Shown here: one piece after another, positions 35,941 to 46,164 of the stretch
How the letters are laid out: each line of letters starts with the position of its first letter
How positions within the stretch are numbered: the first letter of the stretch is position 1
NCBI RefSeq assembly: GCF_029223585.1
Contig: NZ_CP119423.1
Location: forward strand, 620,001 to 684,000
From: Photobacterium sp. DA100
GTDB lineage: Bacteria > Pseudomonadota > Gammaproteobacteria > Enterobacterales > Vibrionaceae
DNA length: 64,000 nt
Reading direction: 5' to 3'
The notes under the pieces: generated by a model
Told to the model about the DNA's origin: nothing
What the model saw: the letters and a program-made list of their open reading frames with translations, nothing else
Databases searched by the model: none
Translations under genes and position numbers: made by a program

Positions 35941-36276
35941 ATGCCGCATCTGCGTTTCCGAGCTGTTGAATTTGATCATGTGAAGGCGCTGTCGACCAAG
36001 CTGGTTGATGATTTGGAGCCGCTAATGGTTTGTCCCCGAGAGGATTTTACCCTCGAGCATATTTCAACGACTTTTATTTTTGATGGTGAAGTATCTGACG
36101 CCTACCCGTTTGTGGAGGTGCTGTGGTTTGACCGTGGTCAGGATGTGCAAGACAAAGTGGCGCAGATTATCACTGAGGCAATTCGCGCTGAACTTGAAGA
36201 GCCAGAGCAGGACGTTGCGGTGATATTCACTGCGCTGACACCGTCAGCATATTATGACAATGGCAGTCATTACTAG
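35941..36276 (+). CDS. DUF1904 (tautomerase-superfamily-like) protein
   Basis: This 111-residue protein matches the DUF1904 pattern: MPHLRFRAVEFDHVKALST at the start, PFVEVLWFDRGQ in the middle and TPSAYYDNGSHY at the end. DUF1904 is related to the tautomerase/MIF fold, but members often start with Met-Pro and their substrates are unknown. Pro2 is present here, as needed for tautomerase-type catalysis, so activity is possible but unproven. The ATG has GGAG 5 bases upstream; the frame extension to 35896 is not needed. A GC-rich hairpin follows. Confidence 0.85.
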   Translation: MPHLRFRAVEFDHVKALSTKLVDDLEPLMVCPREDFTLEHISTTFIFDGEVSDAYPFVEVLWFDRGQDVQDKVAQIITEAIRAELEEPEQDVAVIFTALTPSAYYDNGSHY

Positions 36277-36291
36277 TACTCAAAGCGGCCA

Positions 36292-36320
36292 GTCGGCCGC
36301 TTTCCTTATTGCTGTACCAG
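36292..36320 (+). terminator. Likely terminator after DUF1904 gene
   Basis: The stem AAAGCGGCC/GGCCGCTTT with loop AGTC is followed by CCTTATT, a poor T-tract. The stem is strong and 15 bases after the stop, so termination is likely but less certain. Confidence 0.65.
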
Positions 36321-36396
36321 GCAGTTAACAGAGTCTGTAAATTCATAGCGGTTGGTACATAGCTGCTTAGTAAGAGTCGTCGGTTAGGTAAGTTTG

Positions 36397-37248
36397 ATGT
36401 CGCGTTATACCAAGGTTGTAGCAGGATTGGGGGTTGTCGCAGGAGCGTTGGGGATCAGCACAGGTGCACTGAACTGGTCGTTTGATGTGTCTGAAGTGCC
36501 TGAGGTCAGTGCCAATGTGTTGGCACCGCAGTTCTCGTTCAACTGTATTAAAAGCGATGTAGCCTTGCCGTTGGATCAGGACGGATCGTTTTCGGTATCG
36601 GTGTGGAATATCTACAAGCAGCAGAAAGAAAACTGGCGCTCCGAGCTTGAGAAAATTACTCAAGACAGCGGGCTTGTTCTTCTGCAGGAAGCCAGCCTGA
36701 CCGCCGAGCTGAAAGATTATTTGGATGATACTCGGTGGAAGGTAAGAATGGCCAATGCTTTCAAGTTCTTGAATACGCCTGCTGGGGTTATGAACTTGTC
36801 CTCGGTCAATGCCAAGACAACCTGTGCCTACCTGGCGATGGAACCCTGGTTGCGCTTGCCTAAATCTGCCCTGCTCTCCGAGTTCAACCTGTCAAATGGC
36901 CAGACGCTGGCAGTGGTTAACCTGCACGGGGTGAACTTTGCGTTGGGACTGGAAGAGTACAAAGAGCAGTTCCACACGTTGAAACGTGTGCTGGACAAGC
37001 ATATCGGCCCGGTGATCTTGGCCGGTGATTTCAATACATGGCGCCAAGCGAGGTTGGATGTCGTGGATGAGTTTGCCCGCAGCTTGGGCTTGGAAGATGC
37101 GGTTTTGCGCCGCGACCAACGGGTGAAAATTTTCGGCAAGCCGCTCGATCACCTGTATTACCGAGGGCTAGAGTTGATAAGTGCGGAGGCACCGACTACC
37201 GATGCCTCCGATCATAATCCGATCATTGCCAACTTTATGCTGCAATAA
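36397..37248 (+). CDS. YafD-like endonuclease/exonuclease/phosphatase family protein
   Basis: This 283-residue protein belongs to the EEP superfamily of metal-dependent phosphoesterases. An N-terminal hydrophobic segment (about 7-26) suggests export or a membrane anchor. Catalytic motifs are visible in order: WNIYK (Asn71), LLQEAS (Glu98), NLHGVNF, LAGDFNTW (Asp211, Asn213), LDHLYYRG (Asp251) and ASDHNPI (His273). E. coli yafD lies at the same position before mltD; its substrate is not known. ATG 36397 has AGG 8 bases upstream; the TTG directly before it is less likely. The 3' end overlaps the convergent YIP1 gene by 14 bases. Confidence 0.88.
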   Translation: MSRYTKVVAGLGVVAGALGISTGALNWSFDVSEVPEVSANVLAPQFSFNCIKSDVALPLDQDGSFSVSVWNIYKQQKENWRSELEKITQDSGLVLLQEASLTAELKDYLDDTRWKVRMANAFKFLNTPAGVMNLSSVNAKTTCAYLAMEPWLRLPKSALLSEFNLSNGQTLAVVNLHGVNFALGLEEYKEQFHTLKRVLDKHIGPVILAGDFNTWRQARLDVVDEFARSLGLEDAVLRRDQRVKIFGKPLDHLYYRGLELISAEAPTTDASDHNPIIANFMLQ

Positions 37249-37924
37249 TCATTATCGGCCAGACGATCAAGGTCAGCAGCCACGGTAAGGCGGCGACAAT
37301 GATACATTTGGCTCTGTCATAGTCTGTCCATGCCGCGACGGCGGCATAGCTCAGGGCGATATACCATGGCGCCAACAGCGGTGCAGTGGTGGCAAATGCC
37401 GACCACGGGTGGTTCAGTGGCAGCTTCAGGAAGCCATTGAGGCTGTTGAGATCAGCAGCATTAGGCAAGAAGTTGCTGGTGTTGAAGACCGCATTGAGGT
37501 AGCTGGCGAAGTCACCGATGATAGCCGGTAGCATGATAAAACACGCGGCTGCCAGCCACTTGCCGAAACTGTGCTTGTAGCTGTTGCTCTTGGTGGCCAG
37601 GTTAAGCCAGAGCGCCAATACGAAAATCGCGGCTGTTCGGCCAAAGAAATCACTGAATACCTCACCGGCTAACAAGACCTCCTTGGTTAGCCAAGCTTCC
37701 TGCACTTGCTGTTCAACATTGGGCAGTTGCATCATCAGTGTCTGCTGTAACCAGTCCATATCGACGTGGTTGAAGTAACCGCCCCAAAAGAAGAACGGAC
37801 CGATAATGATCAGCAGGTAGGGCACGAACGCCCACTTTGGGCGTTCGTGGACGGCTGCAAAACAGTCAATGGGGGAGCGGAAAGTATCGAGAACCGCAAC
37901 AAACGGGTTTTTGGAAGGCGTCAT
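37235..37924 (-). CDS. YIP1 family membrane protein
   Basis: This 229-residue inner-membrane protein has about five hydrophobic segments and the overall YIP1 pattern, starting NPFVAVLDTFRSPIDCFAAV. The function of bacterial YIP1 proteins is not established. The ATG overlaps the mltD stop (ATGA), so it is translated from the mltD message. This position next to a murein hydrolase may be meaningful but is only suggestive. Confidence 0.82.
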   Translation of the reverse strand: MTPSKNPFVAVLDTFRSPIDCFAAVHERPKWAFVPYLLIIIGPFFFWGGYFNHVDMDWLQQTLMMQLPNVEQQVQEAWLTKEVLLAGEVFSDFFGRTAAIFVLALWLNLATKSNSYKHSFGKWLAAACFIMLPAIIGDFASYLNAVFNTSNFLPNAADLNSLNGFLKLPLNHPWSAFATTAPLLAPWYIALSYAAVAAWTDYDRAKCIIVAALPWLLTLIVWPIMIIAA

Positions 37925-39489
37925 ACACTTACCTTGGTAACATCAACATAGAGTTTTAATTGCTGTCCTGGCTTGAGGTACTTTTGACCGCTGATCTGGT
38001 TCCATTTCACCACATCGGAGACTTTGACCTGGTAGCGCTGGGCAATAGTGCTTAGGTTGTCGCCAGAACGAACCTTGTAGTAAACCGTGCGGATCACGCC
38101 GCCCGTTTCACTGCTTTTCCATAGTGTCAGCTTTTGGCCAACACGAAGAGGGGCATTCTTGCTGATCCCGTTCCACCGAGTGATTTGGTCGATGGTGACT
38201 TTCTGCTGGCGGGCTATAGTCCAAAGGCTATCGCCGGACTGGACAGTATAGGAGGTGCGGTAGCCACTGCCGTGACTTTGCTGAGTGTTGTTGGCCATTC
38301 GAGCCGCAACCGTCTCACCGTCTTGCATTGCCACAGGGATCAGAATATGGCGACCGACGCGGATATTGGTGCCGCTCATATTGTTGGCACGTTGGATCTG
38401 CTTGGTCGTGGTCTTATGCTGGCGGGCTAGTACACTCAGGGTATCGCCTGGCTTGACCTCATAGCGGATCACTTTCATGCCACGGCGGCCATTTTCATCA
38501 AAGGCGGCATTGAATTTGTCGACCTTGTTGATCGGCAGCAGCAGATGGCTTGGGCCATCCGGTGCCGTTGCCCAGCGGTTGTAACCAGGGTTCAGGCGCT
38601 GAATTTCGTCGAGTGAAACATTGGCAAATTTGGCTGCCATTGCTAAATCCATCTGGGTTTCAGGCTTGACCAGTTTTACCGCAGGTTTGTTGTCGATCGC
38701 TGGGATACTGATACCGTACTTGTCGCGGTTCTGGATCACGTCCGAGACGGCAAGTAGCTTAGGGACATAGTCACTGGTTTCGCGCGGTAGATCGAGAGAC
38801 CAGAAATCAGTTGGTTTGCCGGCGGCTTTGTTATTGCGGATCGCTCGGAACACCCGGCCTTCTCCGGTGTTGTAGGCGGCAAGGGCATGCAGCCAGTTAC
38901 CGTCAAACTTGCGGTTGAGATATTCGAGTAGATCCAGTGCGGCACGGGTGGATTCCACCACATCCCGGCGACCGTCATACCACCAGTTTTGCTCAAGGCC
39001 GAAGCTGCGGCCGGTTGGGGCGGTGATCTGCCAAAGCCCTGCCGCGCGGCCATGAGAATAGGCGAACTGGTCGAAAGAGCTTTCGACAATCGGCAGCAGC
39101 GCGAGCTCAAGGGGCAAATCGCGTTTTTCGATTTCCTCGGTGATCATATAGAGGAAAGGTTCGGCTCGCTGGGCAACGGTGTTGAGGTGGCTTGGGTGAC
39201 GGAGATACCAGTCACGGTAGTGAATGACGCGCTGGTCATTGGGAATGTCCGCTCTCAGCTGCATGCTGATGCGTTGCCACACATCTTGTTGCTCCTGTGG
39301 GGTTGGAATTTTTTTAGGAACAACAACCTGCGGCTCAGGTGTTGGTGTTTTTGTTGTTGCCGTCGGAGCAACTTGGGCCGCAGGATCGTTATTGGTTGTG
39401 TTTGTTTTTTCTTCTACTGTATTTGTCGTATTTGTAATTTGGCAACCAGCCAGAAGTAGCGCACTCGCCAAAAAAAATCGGGTTTTCAT
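37921..39489 (-). CDS. mltD: Membrane-bound lytic murein transglycosylase D
   Basis: MltD cleaves peptidoglycan glycan strands to anhydromuropeptides at the outer membrane. The 522-residue lipoprotein has lipobox LLAGC (Cys16), a Thr/Asn/Pro-rich linker to about 60, and a family-1 SLT domain (about 115-230) with catalytic Glu136 in LLPIVESSFD and AAGLWQI downstream. Three LysM peptidoglycan-binding repeats follow (about 344-388, 413-456 and 468-512); E. coli MltD has two. It is adjacent to gloB as in E. coli but transcribed in the same direction, 70 bases downstream of it. Confidence 0.96.
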   Translation of the reverse strand: MKTRFFLASALLLAGCQITNTTNTVEEKTNTTNNDPAAQVAPTATTKTPTPEPQVVVPKKIPTPQEQQDVWQRISMQLRADIPNDQRVIHYRDWYLRHPSHLNTVAQRAEPFLYMITEEIEKRDLPLELALLPIVESSFDQFAYSHGRAAGLWQITAPTGRSFGLEQNWWYDGRRDVVESTRAALDLLEYLNRKFDGNWLHALAAYNTGEGRVFRAIRNNKAAGKPTDFWSLDLPRETSDYVPKLLAVSDVIQNRDKYGISIPAIDNKPAVKLVKPETQMDLAMAAKFANVSLDEIQRLNPGYNRWATAPDGPSHLLLPINKVDKFNAAFDENGRRGMKVIRYEVKPGDTLSVLARQHKTTTKQIQRANNMSGTNIRVGRHILIPVAMQDGETVAARMANNTQQSHGSGYRTSYTVQSGDSLWTIARQQKVTIDQITRWNGISKNAPLRVGQKLTLWKSSETGGVIRTVYYKVRSGDNLSTIAQRYQVKVSDVVKWNQISGQKYLKPGQQLKLYVDVTKVSV

Positions 39490-39559
39490 GTGTCCAGCCT
39501 ATAGCCAAAATAGTGGATGATAATACTTGTCCAACCACCTTGGTTACAAGTGACCTAGG

Positions 39560-40318
39560 TCAAAATTCGTCTTTCCAACGGCGCAGGGCTGCGAAAGTCT
39601 CGACGTCACTTTCGTTAACTGCTTTATTTGCAACCGATTTTTTTATGCTAGGCTGGTCACAGCGTAGGAATGGATTGATTAATTTTTCTTGTTTCAGAGT
39701 GCTTGGAATCGTGCTGATCCCCTGTGCCCTCATCCGGCTGACTTCTTCGCGGTAGCGCTGCAGGTGTGGGTTGTCTTGCTCGGCGACTAGGGCAAAGGCG
39801 AGATTACTGCTGGTGTATTCGTGGGCGCAGTACACCTCGGTCTCATCGGGGAGGGCACTGAGCTTTTGCAGCGAGGCATACATCTGTGCGGCGGTGCCTT
39901 CGAACAAACGGCCACAGCCAGCAGAAAACAGGGTGTCGCCGCAAAATAGCTTGCCGTCCCCGACGTAAGCGATATGGCCGGCAGTATGGCCCGGCACGCC
40001 TAGGACCATGAAGCGTTCACCGAAAATTTCGACCTGATCGCCATCATCGACCGATTGCGACACGCCCGGGATAGGCTCGGCAGAAGGAGCGACGATATGG
40101 ATGTTGGGGTAGCGGCGCTTTAGCTCGCTGATCCCGCCTATATGGTCATGGTGGTGGTGGGTGATCAGGATGGCATCAAGCTCCAGCGCCTCTCTTTCCA
40201 AGAACTCAAGTACTGGAGTGGCATCACCGGGATCAACCACCACACAGTGGTTATTCGGACTGTGAATCAGCCAGATGTAATTGTCATTGAATGCAGGTAT
40301 GCTTTTAATGGTCAGCAT
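39560..40318 (-). CDS. gloB: Hydroxyacylglutathione hydrolase (glyoxalase II)
   Basis: GloB hydrolyses S-lactoylglutathione to lactate and glutathione in methylglyoxal detoxification. The 252-residue metallo-beta-lactamase fold protein has the metal motif THHHHDH at 53-59, GHTAGH, a bridging Asp in FCGDTLF and YCAHEYT. The start has GGAG 8 bases upstream. It diverges from the yafS-like methyltransferase gene (54-base gap), as in E. coli. Confidence 0.96.
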   Translation of the reverse strand: MLTIKSIPAFNDNYIWLIHSPNNHCVVVDPGDATPVLEFLEREALELDAILITHHHHDHIGGISELKRRYPNIHIVAPSAEPIPGVSQSVDDGDQVEIFGERFMVLGVPGHTAGHIAYVGDGKLFCGDTLFSAGCGRLFEGTAAQMYASLQKLSALPDETEVYCAHEYTSSNLAFALVAEQDNPHLQRYREEVSRMRAQGISTIPSTLKQEKLINPFLRCDQPSIKKSVANKAVNESDVETFAALRRWKDEF

Positions 40319-40372
40319 CGTTGTTTCTCCGGCTTTTTTTGCTATTGAGCATCGACTTAGTATGGAATTGCT

Positions 40373-41116
40373 ATGAAGCCAGCCCGCATATTAAAACATA
40401 TCGAACCACCACACACCTGGTCACAAGTGGTCAATGGTGAATGGGCAGCAGAGCTACTGCAGGCCCAGCTTGATGAGTGGTGGCCCAAACTTTTCGGCTA
40501 CCATATGCTAAAGCTGGGTGGGCTAAGCTGCGAATTGGCCAGTGGCCATTGTAACATCCAGCATCAGATTTGCATTGATAAGTTCAACCCTCTGCATAAT
40601 GTGGTTGCTGACCCTTTCGCTTTGCCGTTTGTCGAGAAAGCCTTTGACGCCTGTGTCGTCGCCCATCAGCTGGATTACTGCAGCGATCCACACCGGCTGC
40701 TCAGGGAGGTTGACCGGGTGATTGTCGATGATGGCTATATCCTGATCAGCGGGAATAACCCGGTGAGTGCTTTGGGACTACGGGGAATTCTGCCTTGGAA
40801 TCACAAGCGCTTTCCGTGGAAAGGCCGGATGTTCATGCCGATGCGGGTAAAAGACTGGCTAGGGGTGCTGAACTACGAGGTCGTGTTCCACGAAAACTTT
40901 GCGATTCTGCCCGCCACCCGTCACCAGGCGTGTTCTGCCTGGGTGGAAGGCATGGTCTCGGATAGCTTATCGTCGGTAGGCAGTATGTATTTGATCGTGG
41001 CGAGAAAACGCACCGTGCCCCTAAAGCCTATCAAACCGACGTGGAAGCTAAGGCGACAGTTGGCTCCGCTAGGGATGAACTGCCGCACCAAGGCTTCCCG
41101 TAAGCAAAAGTGCTAG
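40373..41116 (+). CDS. SAM-dependent methyltransferase (YafS-like)
   Basis: This 247-residue class I methyltransferase-like protein occupies the yafS position between gloB and rnh[33 protein letters not shown]... includes the acidic and post-II motifs of the Methyltransf_11 type. The classic glycine-rich SAM motif is poorly kept ([11 protein letters not shown]), so binding of SAM is probable rather than certain. The C-terminus is basic (TKASRKQKC). Substrate unknown. It converges on rnhA with a 10-base gap. Confidence 0.85.
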   Translation: MKPARILKHIEPPHTWSQVVNGEWAAELLQAQLDEWWPKLFGYHMLKLGGLSCELASGHCNIQHQICIDKFNPLHNVVADPFALPFVEKAFDACVVAHQLDYCSDPHRLLREVDRVIVDDGYILISGNNPVSALGLRGILPWNHKRFPWKGRMFMPMRVKDWLGVLNYEVVFHENFAILPATRHQACSAWVEGMVSDSLSSVGSMYLIVARKRTVPLKPIKPTWKLRRQLAPLGMNCRTKASRKQKC

Positions 41117-41126
41117 CTTAGCCGGA

Positions 41127-41591
41127 CTAGCTTGCCTGATAGCCGGTATCATCTTGGGTGGGGGATTCTGCCGCAGAACGAGCCAGCTCGTCACAGCGTT
41201 CGTTTTCCGGGTGGCCGGCATGGCCTTTTACCCAGTGCCAATTGACTTGGTGGCGTTGGGTTTCGTTATCGAGGCGCTGCCATAAATCTGCGTTTTTGAC
41301 CGGTTTCTTGTCGGCGGTCTTCCAGCCGCGCTTTTTCCAGTTGTGGATCCACTGGGTAATGCCTTGGCGGACATACTGGCTATCAGTTGTCAGCTCGACC
41401 TGGCACGGCTCTTTCAGACTGGCTAAACCCACTATCGCAGCCAACAACTCCATGCGGTTGTTGGTGGTCATGAAAAAGCCTTCGCTGAGCTCTTTTTCAT
41501 GCTGTTTGTAGCGCAACACGGTACCATAGCCGCCCGGTCCCGGATTGCCGAGACAAGAACCGTCCGTGAAAATTTCTACCTGCTTCGTCAT
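41127..41591 (-). CDS. rnhA: Ribonuclease HI
   Basis: RNase HI degrades the RNA strand of RNA-DNA hybrids, such as R-loops and primers. The 154-residue protein (155 in E. coli) has the full active site at E. coli positions: Asp10, Glu48, Asp70 and Asp134, plus His124 in [11 protein letters not shown]. It diverges from dnaQ with a 52-base gap, so their promoters must overlap, as in E. coli. Confidence 0.97.
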   Translation of the reverse strand: MTKQVEIFTDGSCLGNPGPGGYGTVLRYKQHEKELSEGFFMTTNNRMELLAAIVGLASLKEPCQVELTTDSQYVRQGITQWIHNWKKRGWKTADKKPVKNADLWQRLDNETQRHQVNWHWVKGHAGHPENERCDELARSAAESPTQDDTGYQAS

Positions 41592-41643
41592 ATTTGGTAG
41601 TATTCGTATTAGTTAAAAACTTTAGTCTGACACAATCGCTACT

Positions 41644-42372
41644 ATGAACGCCACTAATGAACGCATAATCGTATTCGATACTGAAACGACCGGTATGAAT
41701 ATGACCGGCCCTCACTATGAAGGACACTGCATTGTCGAGATCGGCGCGGTGGAAATTATCAACCGCAAGCTGACGGGCAACACCTTCCACGTGTATATCA
41801 AGCCGGATCGTGAAATCGATGCCGAGGCGATTGACGTCCACGGTATTACCGACGAGTTTCTGGTTGACAAACCGACTTACGGGGACGTCCACCAGGAGTT
41901 TATGGATTTTATCCGCGGTGCAGAGCTGGTCGCTCACAACGCGCCCTTCGATATCGGCTTTATGGATTACGAGTTTAGTAAGCTCGATCCGTCGATAGGA
42001 AAAACCGTAGATTTCTGCAAGGTGACCGATACCCTTGAGATGGCCAAGCGGCTGTTCCCGGGGAAAAGAAACAACCTTGACGTGCTCTGTTCCCGTTACG
42101 GGATTGATAACTCGCACCGTACCCTCCACGGGGCATTGCTCGATGCCGAGATCCTGGCCGATGTCTACCTGATGATGACCGGTGGCCAGACGTCTCTGGC
42201 CCTGAGTAGCGGCAGCGAAGATAGTGATGCCGGTGCAGAAAATGCGATCCGCCGCCTGGCGTCAGGACGAAAAGCGCTAAAGGTTATCCGGGCTTCTGCC
42301 GATGAAATACAAGCGCATGAAGCGCGCTTGGATATTATCGACAAGAAGGGTGACGTGATGTGGCGTCAATAA
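41644..42372 (+). CDS. dnaQ: DNA polymerase III epsilon subunit (proofreading)
   Basis: DnaQ is the 3'-5' proofreading exonuclease bound to DnaE. The 242-residue protein has ExoI FDTETTG (Asp12, Glu14), ExoII with HNAPFDIGFMDYEF and ExoIII-epsilon HGALLDAEILADVYL. The clamp-binding motif QTSLAL follows the exonuclease domain, near residue 182. The flexible C-terminal segment for DnaE contact is at about 200-242. A gene for a TIGR03503-type protein follows after four bases. Confidence 0.97.
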   Translation: MNATNERIIVFDTETTGMNMTGPHYEGHCIVEIGAVEIINRKLTGNTFHVYIKPDREIDAEAIDVHGITDEFLVDKPTYGDVHQEFMDFIRGAELVAHNAPFDIGFMDYEFSKLDPSIGKTVDFCKVTDTLEMAKRLFPGKRNNLDVLCSRYGIDNSHRTLHGALLDAEILADVYLMMTGGQTSLALSSGSEDSDAGAENAIRRLASGRKALKVIRASADEIQAHEARLDIIDKKGDVMWRQ

Positions 42373-42376
42373 GGGT

Positions 42377-43639
42377 ATGATGAAGCGATTAGGGTTGCTA
42401 CTGCTGGTATGGCCGCTGCTGTTGTTATGGCCACAGTTATTGTGGGCCGACGACAGCACGGTGATGTCTTGGTTGGATAATCGCTTCCGGGTTGACCCGA
42501 CGGTGCAGCAAGTCTCTTTTATGGTCAAGCGTGATCAGAAAAGTAACTCTGTGGTATTGGTTCGCCCTGACGGCCAGAAATACTATGCCTGGCGTCATCC
42601 CGATAACGTTTCCTGGTACGAAGCCCCGGGGATGGATATTATTTCCATTGAGAACCCGATGGCGGGACCATGGCAGGCGGTGGGGAAGGTTAGCCCGAAA
42701 AACCAGATTGTGGTCTTGTCTGATCTCAAGTTGGAGGTTGATAATTTACCGGCCCGCCTTTACCAATCTGAAACCATCAAGTTTTCTGCCCGCCTGACCC
42801 AAAATGGCAAACCGCTTCAGCTGCGGGACTTCCTCGACCGTATCAACCTAACGGTGGTCTTCTACGAGTATATCGAAAACCTCGACGAGCTTCCCAAAGA
42901 GGCATTGCCGATGCCGATCCCGATGGGGACCTTTGCCGATGACGGTCTTGGCTTCGATGAGGTGGCCGGTGACGGGGTCTTTACGGTCGCCCTGCCGATG
43001 GAGCTTCAGCCGGGTAAGTATACGGTCAAGGTCAGTTCCGGAAATGGTATTTTTCTCCGTACTGTCGAGCAGGAGGTGCTGGTCTACCCGCCGCCAATTT
43101 CGGCAAGCTTTATTCAAGGCCGGGGACAGTCCGAGGCCCATCAGGTTGTGGTCGCCGGGGAGGAGGGTGCCTTGAAAGCGGGATCCTTGGCTGCCCATAT
43201 CGAGCAGGTGAGCTTCGAAGGGGAAACGACGATCAGCCAGCAAGCTGCCTTGCCGGATGAAGAAACGCTGACGGTATGGCTGCCCAACGGTGAGCTGCCC
43301 GGGCGCTATACCTGGTCGGGCTGGCTCTATGCCACCGATAGTTTCAGCAACCGTGAATTGATTTTCCAACTTCCCGACAGCCATTTTGCTATTCAGGCCG
43401 AGCTCCAGCTAGATCGCAATCTGGCTGCATTCCGCGAGCAGCAGGAAGCCAAGGAGCGGCAGGCGAAGTTAGACCGGTTGGCTGCCGAGCGGCAATCTGC
43501 CCGCGCCAAGGCAATGAAAATTATCGCATTGGCCAATGTGCTGGTGATTGTGCTGGTGGTTGCCGGTGTCGTGCTGTGGCGCAAGCGCAAAGTGAAAAAA
43601 GCGATGGAAAGTGCCAAACTCAGTGTGCCGGGGAGTTGA
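42377..43639 (+). CDS. TIGR03503-type membrane-anchored periplasmic protein
   Basis: This 420-residue protein has an N-terminal signal peptide (about 1-24, ending in LWA), a long beta-rich periplasmic region (about 25-340), a charged helical stretch (REQQEAKERQAKLDRLAAER) and one C-terminal membrane segment (about 380-400) with a basic cytoplasmic tail. This matches the uncharacterised TIGR03503 family of marine gammaproteobacteria. A segment DDGLGFDEVAGDGVF resembles a calcium-binding-like loop, but that is uncertain. It follows dnaQ by four bases and is probably cotranscribed. ATG 42377 or ATG 42380 could be the start. Confidence 0.82.
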   Translation: MMKRLGLLLLVWPLLLLWPQLLWADDSTVMSWLDNRFRVDPTVQQVSFMVKRDQKSNSVVLVRPDGQKYYAWRHPDNVSWYEAPGMDIISIENPMAGPWQAVGKVSPKNQIVVLSDLKLEVDNLPARLYQSETIKFSARLTQNGKPLQLRDFLDRINLTVVFYEYIENLDELPKEALPMPIPMGTFADDGLGFDEVAGDGVFTVALPMELQPGKYTVKVSSGNGIFLRTVEQEVLVYPPPISASFIQGRGQSEAHQVVVAGEEGALKAGSLAAHIEQVSFEGETTISQQAALPDEETLTVWLPNGELPGRYTWSGWLYATDSFSNRELIFQLPDSHFAIQAELQLDRNLAAFREQQEAKERQAKLDRLAAERQSARAKAMKIIALANVLVIVLVVAGVVLWRKRKVKKAMESAKLSVPGS

Positions 43640-43664
43640 TATGAGAACGTTCGCCGCGAGATAG

Positions 43665-43692
43665 CAAAAAGGGAAGCCGTGGCTTCCCTTTG
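43665..43692. terminator. Bidirectional terminator
   Basis: The stem AAAGGGAAGCC/GGCTTCCCTTT with a very short turn lies between the convergent TIGR03503-type gene and fadE, with A and T tracts on its two sides. Confidence 0.8.
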
Positions 43693-43713
43693 TCATCGTT
43701 GGCTATCGCTCGC

Positions 43714-46164
43714 TTAAGCCGCTATCTCCTTTGGTGTCGGTTGGTAGGGCTTGGCTGCCAGCTCTTGCGAGTCAAAGTCATCGACATTGATGGTACGCAG
43801 TCGGCCCTCTTCGGCACGGCGCAGCAACTCGGCTTCTTCAGGGTTAATCACATTAAGCTCAAGTCCCTTTTCCGCCACTTTATCAAGCTGCATGAACGGC
43901 ATCTTCTTGCCTGCGGCTTTGCAGATGCGGTCGTAGATTGGTTCGGCGGCAAGAATATCGAGCAGTGTTTCTTCAATCATCCCCACCGCATTGTTGGCGG
44001 TTGCTTCAAGGTATTGGTTGCGGCCGATGCGGCTGCGGGTCTCACTTGGGGTCTGGATGATCCTTGCGACCTTGTGATCTAGCTTGTCAGACGGGCGCAC
44101 CCGGCTCAGTCCCAGTGGGAACACCAAGGTACGGAGCAATGCTGCAATCGGGCGGTTCGGGAAGTTGCGCAGGAACTCGTCCAGGGCTTCCTGGGTTTGG
44201 TAGAGCGCATCTTGTAATCCCCAGTGAACCAAAGGTAGATCTTCTGCCTTGGCGCCTTCGTCGGTAAAACGCTTCAATGTGGCCGAGGCCAGATACAGTT
44301 GGCTCAACACATCACCCAGGCGGGCCGACAGGCGCTCTTTGCGCTTGAGTGAGCCGCCTAGCACTGCCATCGACATATCTGCCAGCAGGGCCAGGTTAGC
44401 GCTGTAGCGGTTGAGTTGCTGGTAGTAGCGCGCGGTTTGATCTTTCCTCGGTGCAGACGAGCCTCTGCCGTCGGTCAGGCCGAACCAGAACGAGCGGACC
44501 ATATTGCTGATCACAAAGCCAACATGGCCGAACAGGGATTGGTCAAAGTCGTGCAGCGCTTTGTTGGCATCTTCGTCGTAAGCGGCATTGATTTCGTCGA
44601 GGACATAGGGATGGCAGCGGATCGCCCCCTGGCCAAAGATGATCATCGAGCGGGTGAGGATATTGGCACCCTCAACGGTGACCGCAATCGGTGCCCCCTG
44701 GTAACCACGGGCCAGGAAGTTACTCGGCCCCATACAGATCCCTTTACCACCGACAATGTCCATCGCATCGATAACGCTGCGCTGGCCTCGGTGGGTACAG
44801 TGGTATTTTACAATCGCCGAGATCACCGATGGTTTTTCGCCAAGGTCGATACCGGTAACCGTCAGGTTGCTGGCCGCATCCATGACGTAGGCATTACCCG
44901 TAATACGGGCCAATGGCTCCTCGATCCCTTCCATCTTACCGATAGGCAGTTTGAACTGGCGGCGGATACGGGCGTAGGCACCGGTCGCCATGGCAGCGGT
45001 CTTCAACCCACCGGTTGAGTTAGAAGGCAGGGTGATGCCGCGGCCGACCGACAGGCATTCAACCAGCATACGCCAGCCTTGGCCGGCCATCTCCTGGCCA
45101 CCAATGATGAAATCGATAGGGACGAAGACCTTATCACCCTGGGTTGGACCGTTCTGGAACGGGACATTGAGCGGGAAGTGGCGGCGGCCGATTTCCACGC
45201 CGTCAATTTCGGTTGGGATAAGGGCACAGGTAATCCCCAGTTCTTCCTCGTCGCCCAGCAGGTGGTCGGGGTCAAACAGTTTGAAGGCCAAGCCGAGTAC
45301 GGTTGCGACCGGTGCCAAGGTGATATAGCGCTTGTTCCAGGTCAGTTCCATCCCGAGGACTTCTTCTCCCTGCCAGATGCCTTTCTTGACGATACCGAAG
45401 TCCGGGATAGAACCAGCGTCGGAGCCCGCTTCTGGGCTGGTCAGGGCAAAACAAGGGATTTCCTTGCCTTCGGCAAGGCGGGGCAGGTAATGGTCTTTTT
45501 GTTCTTTGGTGCCGTAGTGCTGCAGTAGCTCGCCCGGACCGAGTGAGTTCGGGACGCCGACAGTCGAGGACAGTACGCCAGAAACACCGGTCAGCTTCTG
45601 CAGAACCAGTGACTGGGCGTAAGCCGAAAACTCAAGGCCGCCGTATTCTTTCTTGATGATCATGGCGAAGAACTTGTGATCTTTCAGGTACTGCCAAACT
45701 TCCGGTGGGAGATCGGCCAGCTCGTGGGTGACCTGGAAATCATTGACCATGCGGCAAACTTCATTGACCGGACCATCGAGAAACGCTTTTTCTTCAGGGC
45801 TGAGCCGAGGGGCAGGGATATCGTGCAGCTTGTTCCAGTCGGGAGCGCCGCGGAACAAGTCGGCTTCCCACCATACCGTACCGGCGTCAATCGCCTCTTT
45901 TTCCGTTCGCGACATTTCAGGCATCACTTGCTTGAAGGCAGCCAGCGCATGTCGACTTAGCAGCGAACGGCGCAAGGAAGTGATATTGAGCGGTAAAGCA
46001 ATGACAAGGAAAGCCAACCAGCTGAACTGGCCAGTAATATCGAGTAAGGTGCCCACGGCTAGTGCGGCGGCAATAGCTAGGGTGAAGGTGCGCAGGTTTG
46101 CCCGGTGGTAAGCCAGCACACCGGTTATACCAACCAGCCCGAGTAGGTACACAAGTGTAACCAT
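43714..46164 (-). CDS. fadE: Acyl-CoA dehydrogenase FadE
   Basis: FadE performs the first oxidation step of fatty-acid beta-oxidation, forming enoyl-CoA with FAD. The 816-residue product is close to E. coli FadE (814). It has two N-terminal membrane segments (about 1-65), then the acyl-CoA dehydrogenase N, middle ([18 protein letters not shown]) and C domains, and a DUF1974-type tail of roughly 280 residues. ATG 46164 has AAGGAG 7 bases upstream; the TTG at 46170 is too close to that site. A FadR-like palindrome 60 bases upstream suggests repression when fatty acids are absent. Confidence 0.96.
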   Translation of the reverse strand: MVTLVYLLGLVGITGVLAYHRANLRTFTLAIAAALAVGTLLDITGQFSWLAFLVIALPLNITSLRRSLLSRHALAAFKQVMPEMSRTEKEAIDAGTVWWEADLFRGAPDWNKLHDIPAPRLSPEEKAFLDGPVNEVCRMVNDFQVTHELADLPPEVWQYLKDHKFFAMIIKKEYGGLEFSAYAQSLVLQKLTGVSGVLSSTVGVPNSLGPGELLQHYGTKEQKDHYLPRLAEGKEIPCFALTSPEAGSDAGSIPDFGIVKKGIWQGEEVLGMELTWNKRYITLAPVATVLGLAFKLFDPDHLLGDEEELGITCALIPTEIDGVEIGRRHFPLNVPFQNGPTQGDKVFVPIDFIIGGQEMAGQGWRMLVECLSVGRGITLPSNSTGGLKTAAMATGAYARIRRQFKLPIGKMEGIEEPLARITGNAYVMDAASNLTVTGIDLGEKPSVISAIVKYHCTHRGQRSVIDAMDIVGGKGICMGPSNFLARGYQGAPIAVTVEGANILTRSMIIFGQGAIRCHPYVLDEINAAYDEDANKALHDFDQSLFGHVGFVISNMVRSFWFGLTDGRGSSAPRKDQTARYYQQLNRYSANLALLADMSMAVLGGSLKRKERLSARLGDVLSQLYLASATLKRFTDEGAKAEDLPLVHWGLQDALYQTQEALDEFLRNFPNRPIAALLRTLVFPLGLSRVRPSDKLDHKVARIIQTPSETRSRIGRNQYLEATANNAVGMIEETLLDILAAEPIYDRICKAAGKKMPFMQLDKVAEKGLELNVINPEEAELLRRAEEGRLRTINVDDFDSQELAAKPYQPTPKEIAA

